From Roseococcus sp. (lineage in GTDB: Bacteria > Pseudomonadota > Alphaproteobacteria > Acetobacterales > Acetobacteraceae): 64,000 nt of DNA. Under the pieces are notes generated by a model. The model ran no database searches, was not told the DNA's origin, and saw only the letters and a list, made by a program, of their open reading frames with translations. A program made the position numbers and the translations under genes. Positions 1-7,808 of this stretch are shown here, piece by piece. Each line of letters begins with the position of its first letter. The first letter of the stretch is position 1. The stretch covers positions 1 through 64,000 of the forward strand of contig JAOAIK010000010.1 in assembly GCA_026414745.1 (NCBI GenBank), given 5' to 3'.

Positions 1-90
1 TCATCGAGCCCGAAGCCGCACAAGCGGTGGAACGACAGCCGCTCGCCCAGCGCCGCCTCAAGGCCGAAATCATACCAAGCCCACCAAGTC
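1..90 (-). pseudogene. Possible transposase fragment, cut by the window edge
   Basis: Read on the minus strand, the first 75 or so bases encode a stretch containing WYDFGLEAALGERL followed by SFHRLCGFGLD. This resembles the WYDLSD...LEEAL...LSFRRFCGF segment of IS5-type DDE transposases. The same frame stays open up to a stop at 258-260, but residues upstream of the match (rich in G, R and A) do not look like a transposase N-terminus. I therefore read it as a remnant or rearranged element rather than an intact insertion sequence. The match is from memory of the family. A beta-barrel outer-membrane protein fragment is the main alternative. Confidence 0.35.
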
Positions 91-683
91 CCACCCCCGC
101 GGCCCGCAGGGCCGAAGCCGCGGATCCGGCCCGCGCCCCGCACCGCGACGCCAAGCCGGCCGGAGGCCCGCCGCACAGCAACGCAAAACCCATCGCGCCG
201 TGCCGCCATGGACAACCAACCGAGCAGCGCAAAAGTGACACCTCCGTGCGTGTGCCATCAGAAACCCGGCGCCACCGCCCAAGCGGTGGGTCGCCGACCC
301 GGCCCGTCGGCACACGCGGCGAACAAACAGGGGCGCCCAATGCGTTCCCGCTGGTAAGGGGAACCAGCTCCGCCAGCACCAGCGGCACCGCAACGCTCCC
401 ACACACGATCCAAGGCTCCCGGGCCACTGCCTGGCCCAGCCCAACCCACCTCGCCACGCTCCGATCCCAACCGCCATGAGGTGATCGCCCGCCGCGGGCA
501 TCCCGCCTGCGTCACACGGGTCCATGTCTGCATCCTAGCACCACAGGCGATCAACGCCTTGCGGAGGCCCGACAGCCTGTCGGCAGCGTCATCACCGCCT
601 TGACAGAACCGCGTAACCTCGGGCGCGCCCTGGCTGCCCGCAGCCATTGGGGCTGTCAGCCAAAGCACAAAAGCGCTCCCCGG
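91..683. other. Non-coding or decayed stretch, no gene recognised
   Basis: About 590 bp between the left-edge fragment and the uvrC stop codon. Open frames exist on both strands but their translations are low-complexity R/P/G/A-rich and match no family I recognise. A short hairpin (GGCTG/CAGCC, about 631-644) lies downstream of uvrC and could contribute to its termination. I saw no tRNA cloverleaf or inverted terminal repeat. Confidence 0.4.
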
Positions 684-2570
684 TCACCCTCCTGCCACCC
701 CCGGATGAAAATGCTGATGAATCCGCCGCGCCAGCGCCGGCCCCACGCCCGGGCAGTTGGCCAGATCCTGCTCGCCGGCCTGCCGCACCCCGCGCAGCGA
801 ACCGAAGTGGTTCAAAAGGCGCCGCTTCACCGCCGGCCCTACTCCCGGAATCTCGTCCAGCTCCGAGCGCGTCAGCGCCTTGGCCCGGCCTGCGCGGTGC
901 GTGCCGATGGCGAAGCGATGCGCCTCGTCGCGCAGCCGCTGCAGGTGGTAGAGCACGGGGTCGCGCGGCGGAAGCTGGAAGGGCTCTCGGCCCGTCATGT
1001 GGAACCACTCGCGCCCCGCGTCGCGGTCCGGCCCCTTGGCGATGGCCACCAGAGGAATGTCCTCGAGCCCTATCTCCTCCATCACCGCGCGCGCGGCCGA
1101 AAGCTGGCCCGCGCCGCCGTCAATCAGCACGAGGTCCGGCCAGGAATCGCCCGCGCGCGCCGGGTCCTCCTTCAGCGCGCGGGCGAAGCGGCGCTCCAGC
1201 ACCTCGCGCATCATGGCGAGGTCGTCGCCCGGTTTGGCGTCGCGGATGGCGAATTTCCGGTAGGCGGATTTCACGAAGCCCTGCGGCCCGGCCACGATCA
1301 TCGCGCCATAGGCGCTGCTGCCCATGATGTGGCTGTTGTCATAGACCTCGACGCGCTCCGGCGTCTCCGGCAGGTCGAAGACGCGCGCCACACCCTCCAT
1401 CAGCGCGGCCTGGGCGGTGGATTCCGCGAGGCGGCGCTCCAGCGCCTCGCGCGCGTTGGTCTCGGCGTGCTCTACCGCCGCGCGCTTCTCGCCGCGCTGG
1501 GGGCGGTGCAGCTCCACGCGCCGGCCGGCCTTGAGCGAGAGCGCCTCGGCGATCAGCGCGGCCTCCGGCGGCTCATGGCTGGTCAGCACCAGCGGCGGGG
1601 GCGGCAGCTCGTCGTAGAGCTGCGCGAGGAAGCTGCCCATCACCTCCTCGGGGGCGATGTCGGTCCTGGAATGCGTCAGGAAATAGGGCCGGTTGCCGTT
1701 GTTGCGCCCGCCGCGGAAGAAGAACACCTGCACGCAGGACTGGCCGGCCGCCATGTGCAGCGCTACCACATCGGCATCGCCCACGCCGTCGAGGTTGACG
1801 CGCGAGGCGCCCTGCACATGCGTCAGGCCGCGGATGCGGTCGCGCAGCGCGGCCGCGCGCTCGAACTCCAGCGCGGCGGCGGCCGCCTCCATCTCGGCGG
1901 CCAGGCGCTTCTGGATGGAGGGCGTCTCTCCCGCCAGGAACTGCTTCGCCTCCTCCACCAGCGCGGCATACTCCTCGCGCGAGATGCGCCCCACGCACGG
2001 GGCGGAGCAGCGCTTGATCTGGTAGAGCAGGCAGGGCCGGTCGCGGCTGTCGAACACCGTGTCGCGGCAGGTGCGCAGCAGGAAGACGCGCTGCAGCGCC
2101 GTGATGGTCTGGTTCACCGCCCAGACGCTGGCGAAAGGGCCGTAGTAGCTCGCGCCCTTGCGCCGCTCGCCGCGGTGCTTGGCGATCTGCGGGAAGGGAT
2201 GGTCGTCGCTGACCATCAGCCAGGGGTAGGATTTGTCGTCGCGCAGGACGATGTTGAAGCGCGGGCGCAGGCGCTTGATGAGGTTCGCCTCGAGCAGCAG
2301 CGCCTCGGCCTCGGAGGCGGTGGTGATGACCTCGATGCGGCGCGTCTCGAACACCATGCGCCGCAGCCGCTCGGGCAGGCGGGAGAGCTGCGTGTATTGC
2401 GCCACGCGCCGGCGGATGGCGCGCGCCTTGCCGACATAGAGCACATCGCCACGGCCATCGAGCATGCGATAGACGCCGGGCGCAAGCGGCAGACCGGGCA
2501 GCGCCGCCTCGAACACCGCCAGGCCGGAGGCGGGGGTCTGTTCGGCGGCAGGGGATTCCGGTTCCTCCAT
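684..2570 (-). CDS. uvrC: UvrABC excinuclease subunit C
   Basis: Nucleotide-excision-repair nuclease that makes both incisions around a lesion once UvrB is loaded. The 628-aa product is close to the usual 600-630 aa. Order: N-terminal GIY-YIG nuclease domain (GVY at 32-34, YVG at 45-47, followed by the KAR basic stretch); a cysteine-containing middle segment ([20 protein letters not shown]); the UVR helical hairpin around 215-260 that binds UvrB; the RNase H-like C-terminal nuclease ([11 protein letters not shown] and the DGG region); and two helix-hairpin-helix motifs at the C-terminus ([10 protein letters not shown] and LANCPGVGP). Upstream lies a 388-bp gap before folB, so it probably has its own promoter. 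uvrA and uvrB are not in the window. Confidence 0.97.
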   Translation of the reverse strand: MEEPESPAAEQTPASGLAVFEAALPGLPLAPGVYRMLDGRGDVLYVGKARAIRRRVAQYTQLSRLPERLRRMVFETRRIEVITTASEAEALLLEANLIKRLRPRFNIVLRDDKSYPWLMVSDDHPFPQIAKHRGERRKGASYYGPFASVWAVNQTITALQRVFLLRTCRDTVFDSRDRPCLLYQIKRCSAPCVGRISREEYAALVEEAKQFLAGETPSIQKRLAAEMEAAAAALEFERAAALRDRIRGLTHVQGASRVNLDGVGDADVVALHMAAGQSCVQVFFFRGGRNNGNRPYFLTHSRTDIAPEEVMGSFLAQLYDELPPPPLVLTSHEPPEAALIAEALSLKAGRRVELHRPQRGEKRAAVEHAETNAREALERRLAESTAQAALMEGVARVFDLPETPERVEVYDNSHIMGSSAYGAMIVAGPQGFVKSAYRKFAIRDAKPGDDLAMMREVLERRFARALKEDPARAGDSWPDLVLIDGGAGQLSAARAVMEEIGLEDIPLVAIAKGPDRDAGREWFHMTGREPFQLPPRDPVLYHLQRLRDEAHRFAIGTHRAGRAKALTRSELDEIPGVGPAVKRRLLNHFGSLRGVRQAGEQDLANCPGVGPALARRIHQHFHPGVAGG

Positions 2571-2958
2571 GGCGTGTGGTTAGAGCATCAGGGGCGGAGG
2601 CGGGAACCGCCCGGCCTCCAGCGGCCCGCGCGGCATCCAGCCGCCCGAAGGGCGGCGCGCGCCGGACTGCCTCGCCTGGTGCTGCGCCCGCGAACTGTCC
2701 ACCGAATCTGTGGATAACCCTGTGGGCGGGACCGCGACCGTCGCCACGGACGCGGCGTTTCTCCAAGGCTTCCTTCGTTCTGCCCACGGATTGCGCAACA
2801 GGACAAGTCCTTGATTTGGCTTGTGTTGCCTTCCCGGCGACTGTCCGATTGCGGCATCATCATGAAGAATGTGTTGACATCGCAGGACGTTCGCCAGGGG
2901 GAACGCGGGCGGTGGATGATTTTCACCAGGAGGAGCCGGAGAGGGCTTGACTCGGCCC
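2571..2958. other. 388-bp intergenic region upstream of uvrC
   Basis: No convincing gene. It contains a perfect hairpin (7-bp GCCGCCC/GGGCGGC stem, 2640-2656), one perfect DnaA-box sequence on the reverse strand (TGTGGATAA, 2709-2717), and a TTGACA hexamer near 2875 on the plus strand without a clear -10. A GAGGGC/GCCCTC hairpin at 2941-2960 overlaps the folB stop and may end folB transcription. A 72-codon minus-strand frame (2580-2798) is open but its protein has no recognisable features. Confidence 0.4.
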
Positions 2959-3333
2959 TCAACCGCGCCGCCGTTCGACCGTCACGCCGACGGAAGCCGC
3001 GTCGTGGAACGCATCGGGCTTTTCGATGGTGACGCGGACGCTGACCACGCGAGGGTCGGCAAGCGCCTCCATGGCCAACCGTTCCGCCAGCGTCTCGACC
3101 AGCAGCACATGACCCCCGGCCACCGCCGCGCGGGCGATGTGGACGAGGCGCTCATAGTCCACCACACGCGCCAGATCGTCCGCGCCGATGTCGGGACCCT
3201 CGTCCTCTGCCGCGAGGTCGATGTGGATCACCACCCGCTGCGGGGCGATCTTCTCGTGCGCATGCACCCCCAGCCGCGCCTGGAGTTCGAGCCCGCGGAC
3301 GAAGACTTGGCGCAGGCGCGGCGGGCGGGTCAT
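2959..3333 (-). CDS. folB: Dihydroneopterin aldolase family protein
   Basis: Small (124 aa) FolB-type enzyme of the T-fold superfamily. The family cleaves 7,8-dihydroneopterin to 6-hydroxymethyl-dihydropterin and glycolaldehyde in folate synthesis, or epimerises related pterins. Supporting segments are the N-terminal VRGLELQARLGVHAHEK, HIDLA, the conserved VVDYERL, and the C-terminal VSVRVTIEKPDA with its pterin-site region. I chose the ATG at 3333; a GTG five codons upstream (3348) is also in frame. It follows the pteridine-reductase-type SDR on the same strand about 55 bp away, so the two probably act on pterins together. Confidence 0.85.
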   Translation of the reverse strand: MTRPPRLRQVFVRGLELQARLGVHAHEKIAPQRVVIHIDLAAEDEGPDIGADDLARVVDYERLVHIARAAVAGGHVLLVETLAERLAMEALADPRVVSVRVTIEKPDAFHDAASVGVTVERRRG

Positions 3334-3387
3334 GCGGCCCGATAGCACGGGCGGGCGCGGCGCTTCACTCCCCCCTCCGGCCGGCGG

Positions 3388-4170
3388 TCATTCCTCCGGG
3401 GCGGCGCCGGGCGCCGCGGGCGCCCACTGCAGGTGCTGCCCGCCATCGAGGCACAGGATCTGGCCGGTGACGCTGGGCAGGGCAAGCAGCGCGAGCAGCG
3501 CGCGCGCCACCTCTTCAGGGCTCGTGCCCCGGCGCAGCGGCACCGAGCGGCATTGCCGGTCGAACTGCTCCTGGCTCTGCCGCGCCGAGGGCAGGGCGGG
3601 GCCCGGGCCGATCCCGAACACCCGGATGCGCGGCGCGAGCGCCAGCGCCAGCTGCCGTGTCAGCGCCCAGAGCGCCGCCTTGGAGACGGTGTAGGTGACG
3701 AAATGCGGCGTCAGCGAGAGCACGCGCTGATCGAGCAGATTGGCCACCACCCCCTCCGCGCCAGGCGGCAGCGCCGCCGCGAACCGCTGCGTCAGCACGA
3801 AGGGCGCGCGCAGGTTGGGCTCCATGTGGTGGTCCCAGCTGGCGCGGGTGGCGTCGTGCCACTCGTCGCGCTCGAAGGTGCTGGCGTTGTTCACCAGCAC
3901 GCCGAGCGGGCCGAGCCCGTCCATGGCCCGCCCGAGCAGCGGCTGCACCTCCGCCTCGCGCGCCAGATCGGCCGCCAGCACCTGGGCGCGGCGGCCCATG
4001 GCGCGCAGCTCCTCGGCCAGCGCCTCGCCCGCCGCGCGCGAGGCATGCACATGCAGCGTCACGTCGAAGCCCGCCTGCGCGAGGGCGCGGGCCATCGCCG
4101 CGCCGAGGCGCTTCGCACCCCCGGTGACGAGGGCGTGGCGGGGAATGGTCTCGGGGATCGGAAAACTCAT
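3388..4170 (-). CDS. SDR oxidoreductase of pteridine-reductase type
   Basis: A 260-aa short-chain dehydrogenase/reductase. The cofactor motif is TGGAKRLG at 16-23, and NNAS at 93-96 is the structural motif. The active site is Y159-x3-K163, but the position 13 residues before the tyrosine, where classical SDRs carry serine, is D146. An Asp-Tyr-Lys triad with this spacing is typical of pteridine reductases (PTR1/FolM type), which reduce dihydropterins or dihydrofolate with NADPH. Together with folB just downstream this supports a pterin role (tetrahydromonapterin or folate recycling). The substrate is inferred. Confidence 0.8.
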   Translation of the reverse strand: MSFPIPETIPRHALVTGGAKRLGAAMARALAQAGFDVTLHVHASRAAGEALAEELRAMGRRAQVLAADLAREAEVQPLLGRAMDGLGPLGVLVNNASTFERDEWHDATRASWDHHMEPNLRAPFVLTQRFAAALPPGAEGVVANLLDQRVLSLTPHFVTYTVSKAALWALTRQLALALAPRIRVFGIGPGPALPSARQSQEQFDRQCRSVPLRRGTSPEEVARALLALLALPSVTGQILCLDGGQHLQWAPAAPGAAPEE

Positions 4171-4213
4171 GGCCGCGGCGCAGATGGGGGCGATGCGGCC
4201 GCGCGCAACCGCC

Positions 4214-5173
4214 TCATGGCCGGGCGAGGCGCCGCTCCGCCCAGGCCCAGAGGGCGAGGCCGGGCAGGTAGAGCGCCAGCTCGCGCAGCCGCCGCACCAG
4301 CGCGAGGGCGAGGCTGACCTCCGCCCCCAGCCCCATCAGCGCGCCCGCGCCCAGATAGCCCGCCTCGATCGCGCCGAGCCCACCCGGCACGGCGAAGGCG
4401 AAGGCCGCCACCGCCTGCACCAGCGCCTCGATGATCAGCGCCTCGAGAAAGGAGACAGGCTGGCCCAGCAGCCACAGGGCGATCCAGATCTGCAGCGCGC
4501 CGAGGATGTTCGCCGCCATCTGCCAGGCGAAGCTGCAGGCGATGAGGCGCGGGTTGCGCCAGGCCCGCCGCAGATAGCCGTCGATGCGGCGCGAGCCCTC
4601 GGCGAAACCCGCGATCCGCCCCTGGCTGACCCGCGCGAGCCAGGCGGAGAGCCGGCCGAAGGCGCGCGCGTTCTGCAGCGTGATGAAGGGCGCCGCCAGC
4701 AGCGCCCCGCCCAGCAGCACGCCCAGCGTCGCCAGCCAGCCCAGCGTGCGCCCCGTGGCCATGAGCAGCGCGAGGCCGAGCAGCGCGAAGCCGAGCTGCG
4801 CCAGCACCGAGAGCCCCATGTCGATGAGCAGCGAGCCCGCTGCCGGCCCCGGCCCCATGCCGCGCGCGCGCAGCAGCCGGTAGCAGGCCAGCTCTCCGCC
4901 CACGCGCCCCACCGGCAGCAGCGTGTTCACGCTCTCGCGGATCAGGGTGAGTTCGAGGATGACCCCCATGTGCGGCCGCTGCCCGCCGGGCATGCCCAGC
5001 GCCCAGGCCCAGCCATTGGCCGCCATGAACAGCCCATGCGCCGCCACCACCAGCAGCAGCCCCGCCCCGGCCGAGCCGAGCAGCCCCGCGATCTCGGCCA
5101 GGTCCTGCTGCGCCACCAGCCAGATGGCGAGCGCGAGGCCAGCGAGCGCGAGCAGCCATCCGAGCCGCTTCAC
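4214..5173 (-). CDS. hpnL: HpnL-like integral membrane protein (lysylphosphatidylglycerol-synthase TM fold)
   Basis: A 319-aa polytopic membrane protein with the GRVGGELACYRLL segment and a late GGLGAIEAGY segment. These are hallmarks of the UPF0104/LPG-synthetase membrane family that includes the hopanoid-associated HpnL. The exact role is unknown; proteins of this fold move or act on lipids at the inner membrane. The start is the GTG at 5173, because GTGA overlaps the hpnK stop codon and implies translational coupling. A longer frame upstream is only hpnK read out of frame. Its place at the end of the hpnI-J-K run is the main reason for the hopanoid assignment. Confidence 0.8.
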   Translation of the reverse strand: MKRLGWLLALAGLALAIWLVAQQDLAEIAGLLGSAGAGLLLVVAAHGLFMAANGWAWALGMPGGQRPHMGVILELTLIRESVNTLLPVGRVGGELACYRLLRARGMGPGPAAGSLLIDMGLSVLAQLGFALLGLALLMATGRTLGWLATLGVLLGGALLAAPFITLQNARAFGRLSAWLARVSQGRIAGFAEGSRRIDGYLRRAWRNPRLIACSFAWQMAANILGALQIWIALWLLGQPVSFLEALIIEALVQAVAAFAFAVPGGLGAIEAGYLGAGALMGLGAEVSLALALVRRLRELALYLPGLALWAWAERRLARP

Positions 5174-6009
5174 GGCCAGAGCATCGCCCGGTAGCCGCCG
5201 CGCGGCGTCCCGGCCAGGGCCTCGCGCGCCGCCGCGTCGGTCAGCGCGGCGAGCTCGGCCACATGCGCGTAGCCCGCCCCGCCGCCGCCGAAGGCATCGC
5301 GCGCCGCAGGGTGGAAGTAGAGCTCCGTCACCCCCTCCGGCAGCAGCGGGATCAGCGCCCGCAGCCGGGCGGCGGTGAAATGGCCCGACCAGGAATGGCC
5401 GAAGACCCGGTCGGGCGCGCGCAGGCCCCAGTTGGCGGCGCGCCGGCGCAGCACGCGGCACCAGGGCCGCAGCGCCCATTCCGCCACCGGATCGCCCGCC
5501 GGGTCCGCGGCGCGGCGGATCGCCTGCGGCTCGTGCGGCAGGCGGATGCAGCGCACCCCGGCACCGGCCGCCGCCTGCATCAGCGCCGCCGCGATCTGCG
5601 GGTGCAGGTGGTAGTGCTTGTGCGCGTTCACATGGTCGCAGACGAGGCCCGTGGCGGCGAAGCGCGCCATCTGCGCCTGCACCTCGGCCTGCAGCTCCGC
5701 CTGCGCCGCCGGCGAGAGGGCGAGCAGCACGCCCAGCGCGTGCATGTCGTCGCGGAAACGGCCGTTCTTCTGCACGAGCGAGGGGATCTGGGCGGGCGGC
5801 AGCACGGGGTGGCCGTCGGTCAGCGTCAGGTGCAGCCCGACCGCGAGGCCCGGGTTGGCGCGGGCGATGCGCACGGCTTCCTCCGCCCCGGCCTCGCCCA
5901 TCATCAGCGAGGCGGCGGTCAGCAGCCCCTCGCGGTGGGCGCGCTCGATGCCCTCGTTGACGGCGCTGTGCAGGCCGAAATCATCGGCGGTGAAGATCAG
6001 GCGGCGCAT
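5170..6009 (-). CDS. hpnK: Hopanoid deacetylase HpnK (YdjC/ChbG family)
   Basis: A 279-aa protein of the YdjC-type carbohydrate deacetylase family. The N-terminal FTADDFGLHSAVNEGI carries the metal-binding aspartate pair, and VNAHKHYHLHP supplies the histidines. In Burkholderia cenocepacia, HpnK removes the acetyl group from N-acetylglucosaminyl-bacteriohopanetetrol made by HpnI, giving the glucosamine form that HpnJ then converts. The start chosen is the ATG at 6009 (MRRLIFTADD), since the conserved domain begins there; the frame is open to an ATG at 6048. It sits between a YdhR-like gene and hpnL. Confidence 0.9.
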   Translation of the reverse strand: MRRLIFTADDFGLHSAVNEGIERAHREGLLTAASLMMGEAGAEEAVRIARANPGLAVGLHLTLTDGHPVLPPAQIPSLVQKNGRFRDDMHALGVLLALSPAAQAELQAEVQAQMARFAATGLVCDHVNAHKHYHLHPQIAAALMQAAAGAGVRCIRLPHEPQAIRRAADPAGDPVAEWALRPWCRVLRRRAANWGLRAPDRVFGHSWSGHFTAARLRALIPLLPEGVTELYFHPAARDAFGGGGAGYAHVAELAALTDAAAREALAGTPRGGYRAMLWP

Positions 6010-6025
6010 GGCGCGCCGGGTTGTG

Positions 6026-6358
6026 TCAGGCCGCGGGGTGTTCGGCAATCGGCGGCGCCATGCCGGTGTTGTCCACGCTGACGGGCACCTCGAAGAGGCG
6101 GATCTCCGGCTCCGTGCCGTATTTCGCGGTCACCCGCGCGCGCCACTCGGGGCCATGGCCCGCCTCGGCGGCGGCGCGATTTTCCCAGAGATAGCAGCCC
6201 CCCGCCTCGGCATGGCCGGGCAGGGCGCGGTGGAGGTAGTGCTTGCGGATCAGGCCGGGCAGGGCGACGTAGTTGGGCGCCGTCTCGCGGAACATCGCCG
6301 CCGCCTGCTCCCGCGTGAGGCTCGCGGGCATGCGGAAGGTGACGAGGGCGAGGATCAT
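6026..6358 (-). CDS. YdhR-like small alpha+beta barrel protein (putative monooxygenase fold)
   Basis: A 110-aa protein beginning MILALVTFRMP, with an ALPGLIRKHYLHR segment and GGCYLWENRAAAE. This is the pattern of the dimeric ferredoxin-like-barrel family that includes E. coli YdhR, often labelled putative monooxygenase. No cofactor site is visible and the family's chemistry is largely unproven. It lies between hpnJ (stop codon 17 bp upstream) and hpnK (start 17 bp downstream) on the same strand, so it should be co-transcribed with the hopanoid genes. It is not one of the usual named Hpn proteins. Confidence 0.7.
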   Translation of the reverse strand: MILALVTFRMPASLTREQAAAMFRETAPNYVALPGLIRKHYLHRALPGHAEAGGCYLWENRAAAEAGHGPEWRARVTAKYGTEPEIRLFEVPVSVDNTGMAPPIAEHPAA

Positions 6359-6374
6359 GCGCGCCTCCCTCGCC

Positions 6375-7808
6375 TCAGGCCGCGCGCGCCTTCGCGCGCT
6401 CGCGCAGGAAGCCGAAGAACTCCACCCCCTCGCGCAGGCGGCGCACCAGCATCTGCCGGTCGCGGAGCATCTCGCCGCAGATCGCGGCGATCTTCGGCGC
6501 GCGGAAGTAGAAGCGCCTGTAGAAGGTCTCGACGCTGTCGAAGATCTCCTGGTGCGTCAGGTGCGGGTAGGCCAGCGGGGCGATCTGCACGCCGTGCGCG
6601 TCCACGTAGTCGGTGTTCGCGGTGTCGAGCCAGCCCTCGCGCGCCGCCTGGTCGTAGAGGAAGGTGCCGGGATAGGGGGCGGCGAGGCTGACCTGGATGG
6701 TGTGCGGGTTGGTCTCGATGGCGAAGCGGATCGTCTCCTCGATCGTCTCCTTCGTCTCGCCGGGCAGGCCGAGGATGAAGGTGCCGTGGATGGTGATGCC
6801 GAGCTCGTGGCAGTCCCTGGTGAAGCGGCGCGCCACCTCGACGCGCATGCCCTTCTTGATGTTGTGCAGGATCTGCTGGTTGCCCGTCTCGTAGCCCACC
6901 AGCAGCAGGCGCAGCCCGTTGTCGCGCATCACCTTCAGCGATTCGCGCGGCACATTGGCCTTGGCGTTGCAGGACCAGGTCACACCCATCCGCCCCAGGC
7001 CACGGGCGATCTCCTCTGCGCGCGGCAGGTTGTCGGTGAAGGTGTCGTCGTCGAAGAAGATCTCCTTCACATCGGGGAAGGCATGGCGGATGTAGCGCAC
7101 CTCTTCCAGCACATGCGCCACGCTGCGGGTGCGGTAGCGGTGCCCGCCCACCGTCTGCGGCCAGAGGCAGAAGGTGCAGCGGCTCTTGCAGCCGCGCCCC
7201 GTGTAGAAGCTGATGTAGGGGTGCTTCAGGTAGCCGATGAAGTATTTGCGGTGGTCGAGGTCGCGCCTGTACACCTCGGAGACGAAGGGCAGCGAATCCA
7301 TGTCCTCGAGCATGGGGCGGTCCTCGTTGTGGACGATCACGCCCTCGGCGTTGCGGTAGCTGAGGCCCCTGATGGAGGCGAGGTCGCGGCCCTCGGCCGC
7401 CTCCTTCACCGTGAAGTCGAACTCGTTCCTCGCCACCCAGTCCAGCACCGGCGCGTCGCGCAGGCTCTCATGCGCCTGCACCGCGACCTTGGCGCCGATC
7501 ATGCCGATCTTGATGGCGGGGTTCGCGGCCTTCAGCGCCTCCGCCACCTTCACGTCCGAGGCGAAGGAGGGTGTGGAGGTGTGCAGCACGCACAGGTCGA
7601 AGTCCCGCGCCATGGCGGTGACATCGGCCAGGGTCTGACGATGCGGGGGCGCGTCGACGAGGCGCGAACCGGGGACCAGCGCCGCGGGCTGGGCGAGCCA
7701 GGTGGGGAACCAGAAGCTCTTGATCTCGCGCCGCGCCTGGTAGCGCGCGCCCGCGCCGCCGTCGAACCCGTCGAAGGAGGGAGCCTGGAGGAACAGGGTG
7801 CGCATCAT
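6375..7808 (-). CDS. hpnJ: Hopanoid radical SAM enzyme HpnJ
   Basis: A 477-aa B12-binding-domain radical SAM protein. The N-terminal half (about 1-180) is the Rossmann-like cobalamin-binding region; the [4Fe-4S] motif is C207-x3-C211-x2-C214 (GCKSRCTFC), followed by the TIM-barrel with GLRLLLVGYETG. Genetic work on hopanoids assigns HpnJ to conversion of bacteriohopanetetrol glucosamine to the cyclitol ether, a sugar ring rearrangement. The ATG at 7808 overlaps the hpnI stop codon (ATGA), so hpnI and hpnJ are translationally coupled; a second ATG follows immediately at 7805. Confidence 0.93.
   Translation of the reverse strand: MMRTLFLQAPSFDGFDGGAGARYQARREIKSFWFPTWLAQPAALVPGSRLVDAPPHRQTLADVTAMARDFDLCVLHTSTPSFASDVKVAEALKAANPAIKIGMIGAKVAVQAHESLRDAPVLDWVARNEFDFTVKEAAEGRDLASIRGLSYRNAEGVIVHNEDRPMLEDMDSLPFVSEVYRRDLDHRKYFIGYLKHPYISFYTGRGCKSRCTFCLWPQTVGGHRYRTRSVAHVLEEVRYIRHAFPDVKEIFFDDDTFTDNLPRAEEIARGLGRMGVTWSCNAKANVPRESLKVMRDNGLRLLLVGYETGNQQILHNIKKGMRVEVARRFTRDCHELGITIHGTFILGLPGETKETIEETIRFAIETNPHTIQVSLAAPYPGTFLYDQAAREGWLDTANTDYVDAHGVQIAPLAYPHLTHQEIFDSVETFYRRFYFRAPKIAAICGEMLRDRQMLVRRLREGVEFFGFLRERAKARAA

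Noticed and set aside
27-525. 150-aa plus-strand and 151-aa minus-strand overlapping ORFs at the left end
   Set aside because: Both translate to P/R/A/G/W-rich sequence without any family pattern; typical random frames in GC-rich DNA.
2709-2717. DnaA box suggesting a replication origin
   Set aside because: Only one perfect box was seen, with no cluster of boxes, no A/T-rich unwinding element and no typical origin-flanking genes (dnaA, hemE, parAB).
2580-2798. 72-aa minus-strand ORF upstream of uvrC
   Set aside because: No recognisable domain, no good ribosome-binding site seen, and it covers a hairpin and DnaA-type site that better explain the region as non-coding.
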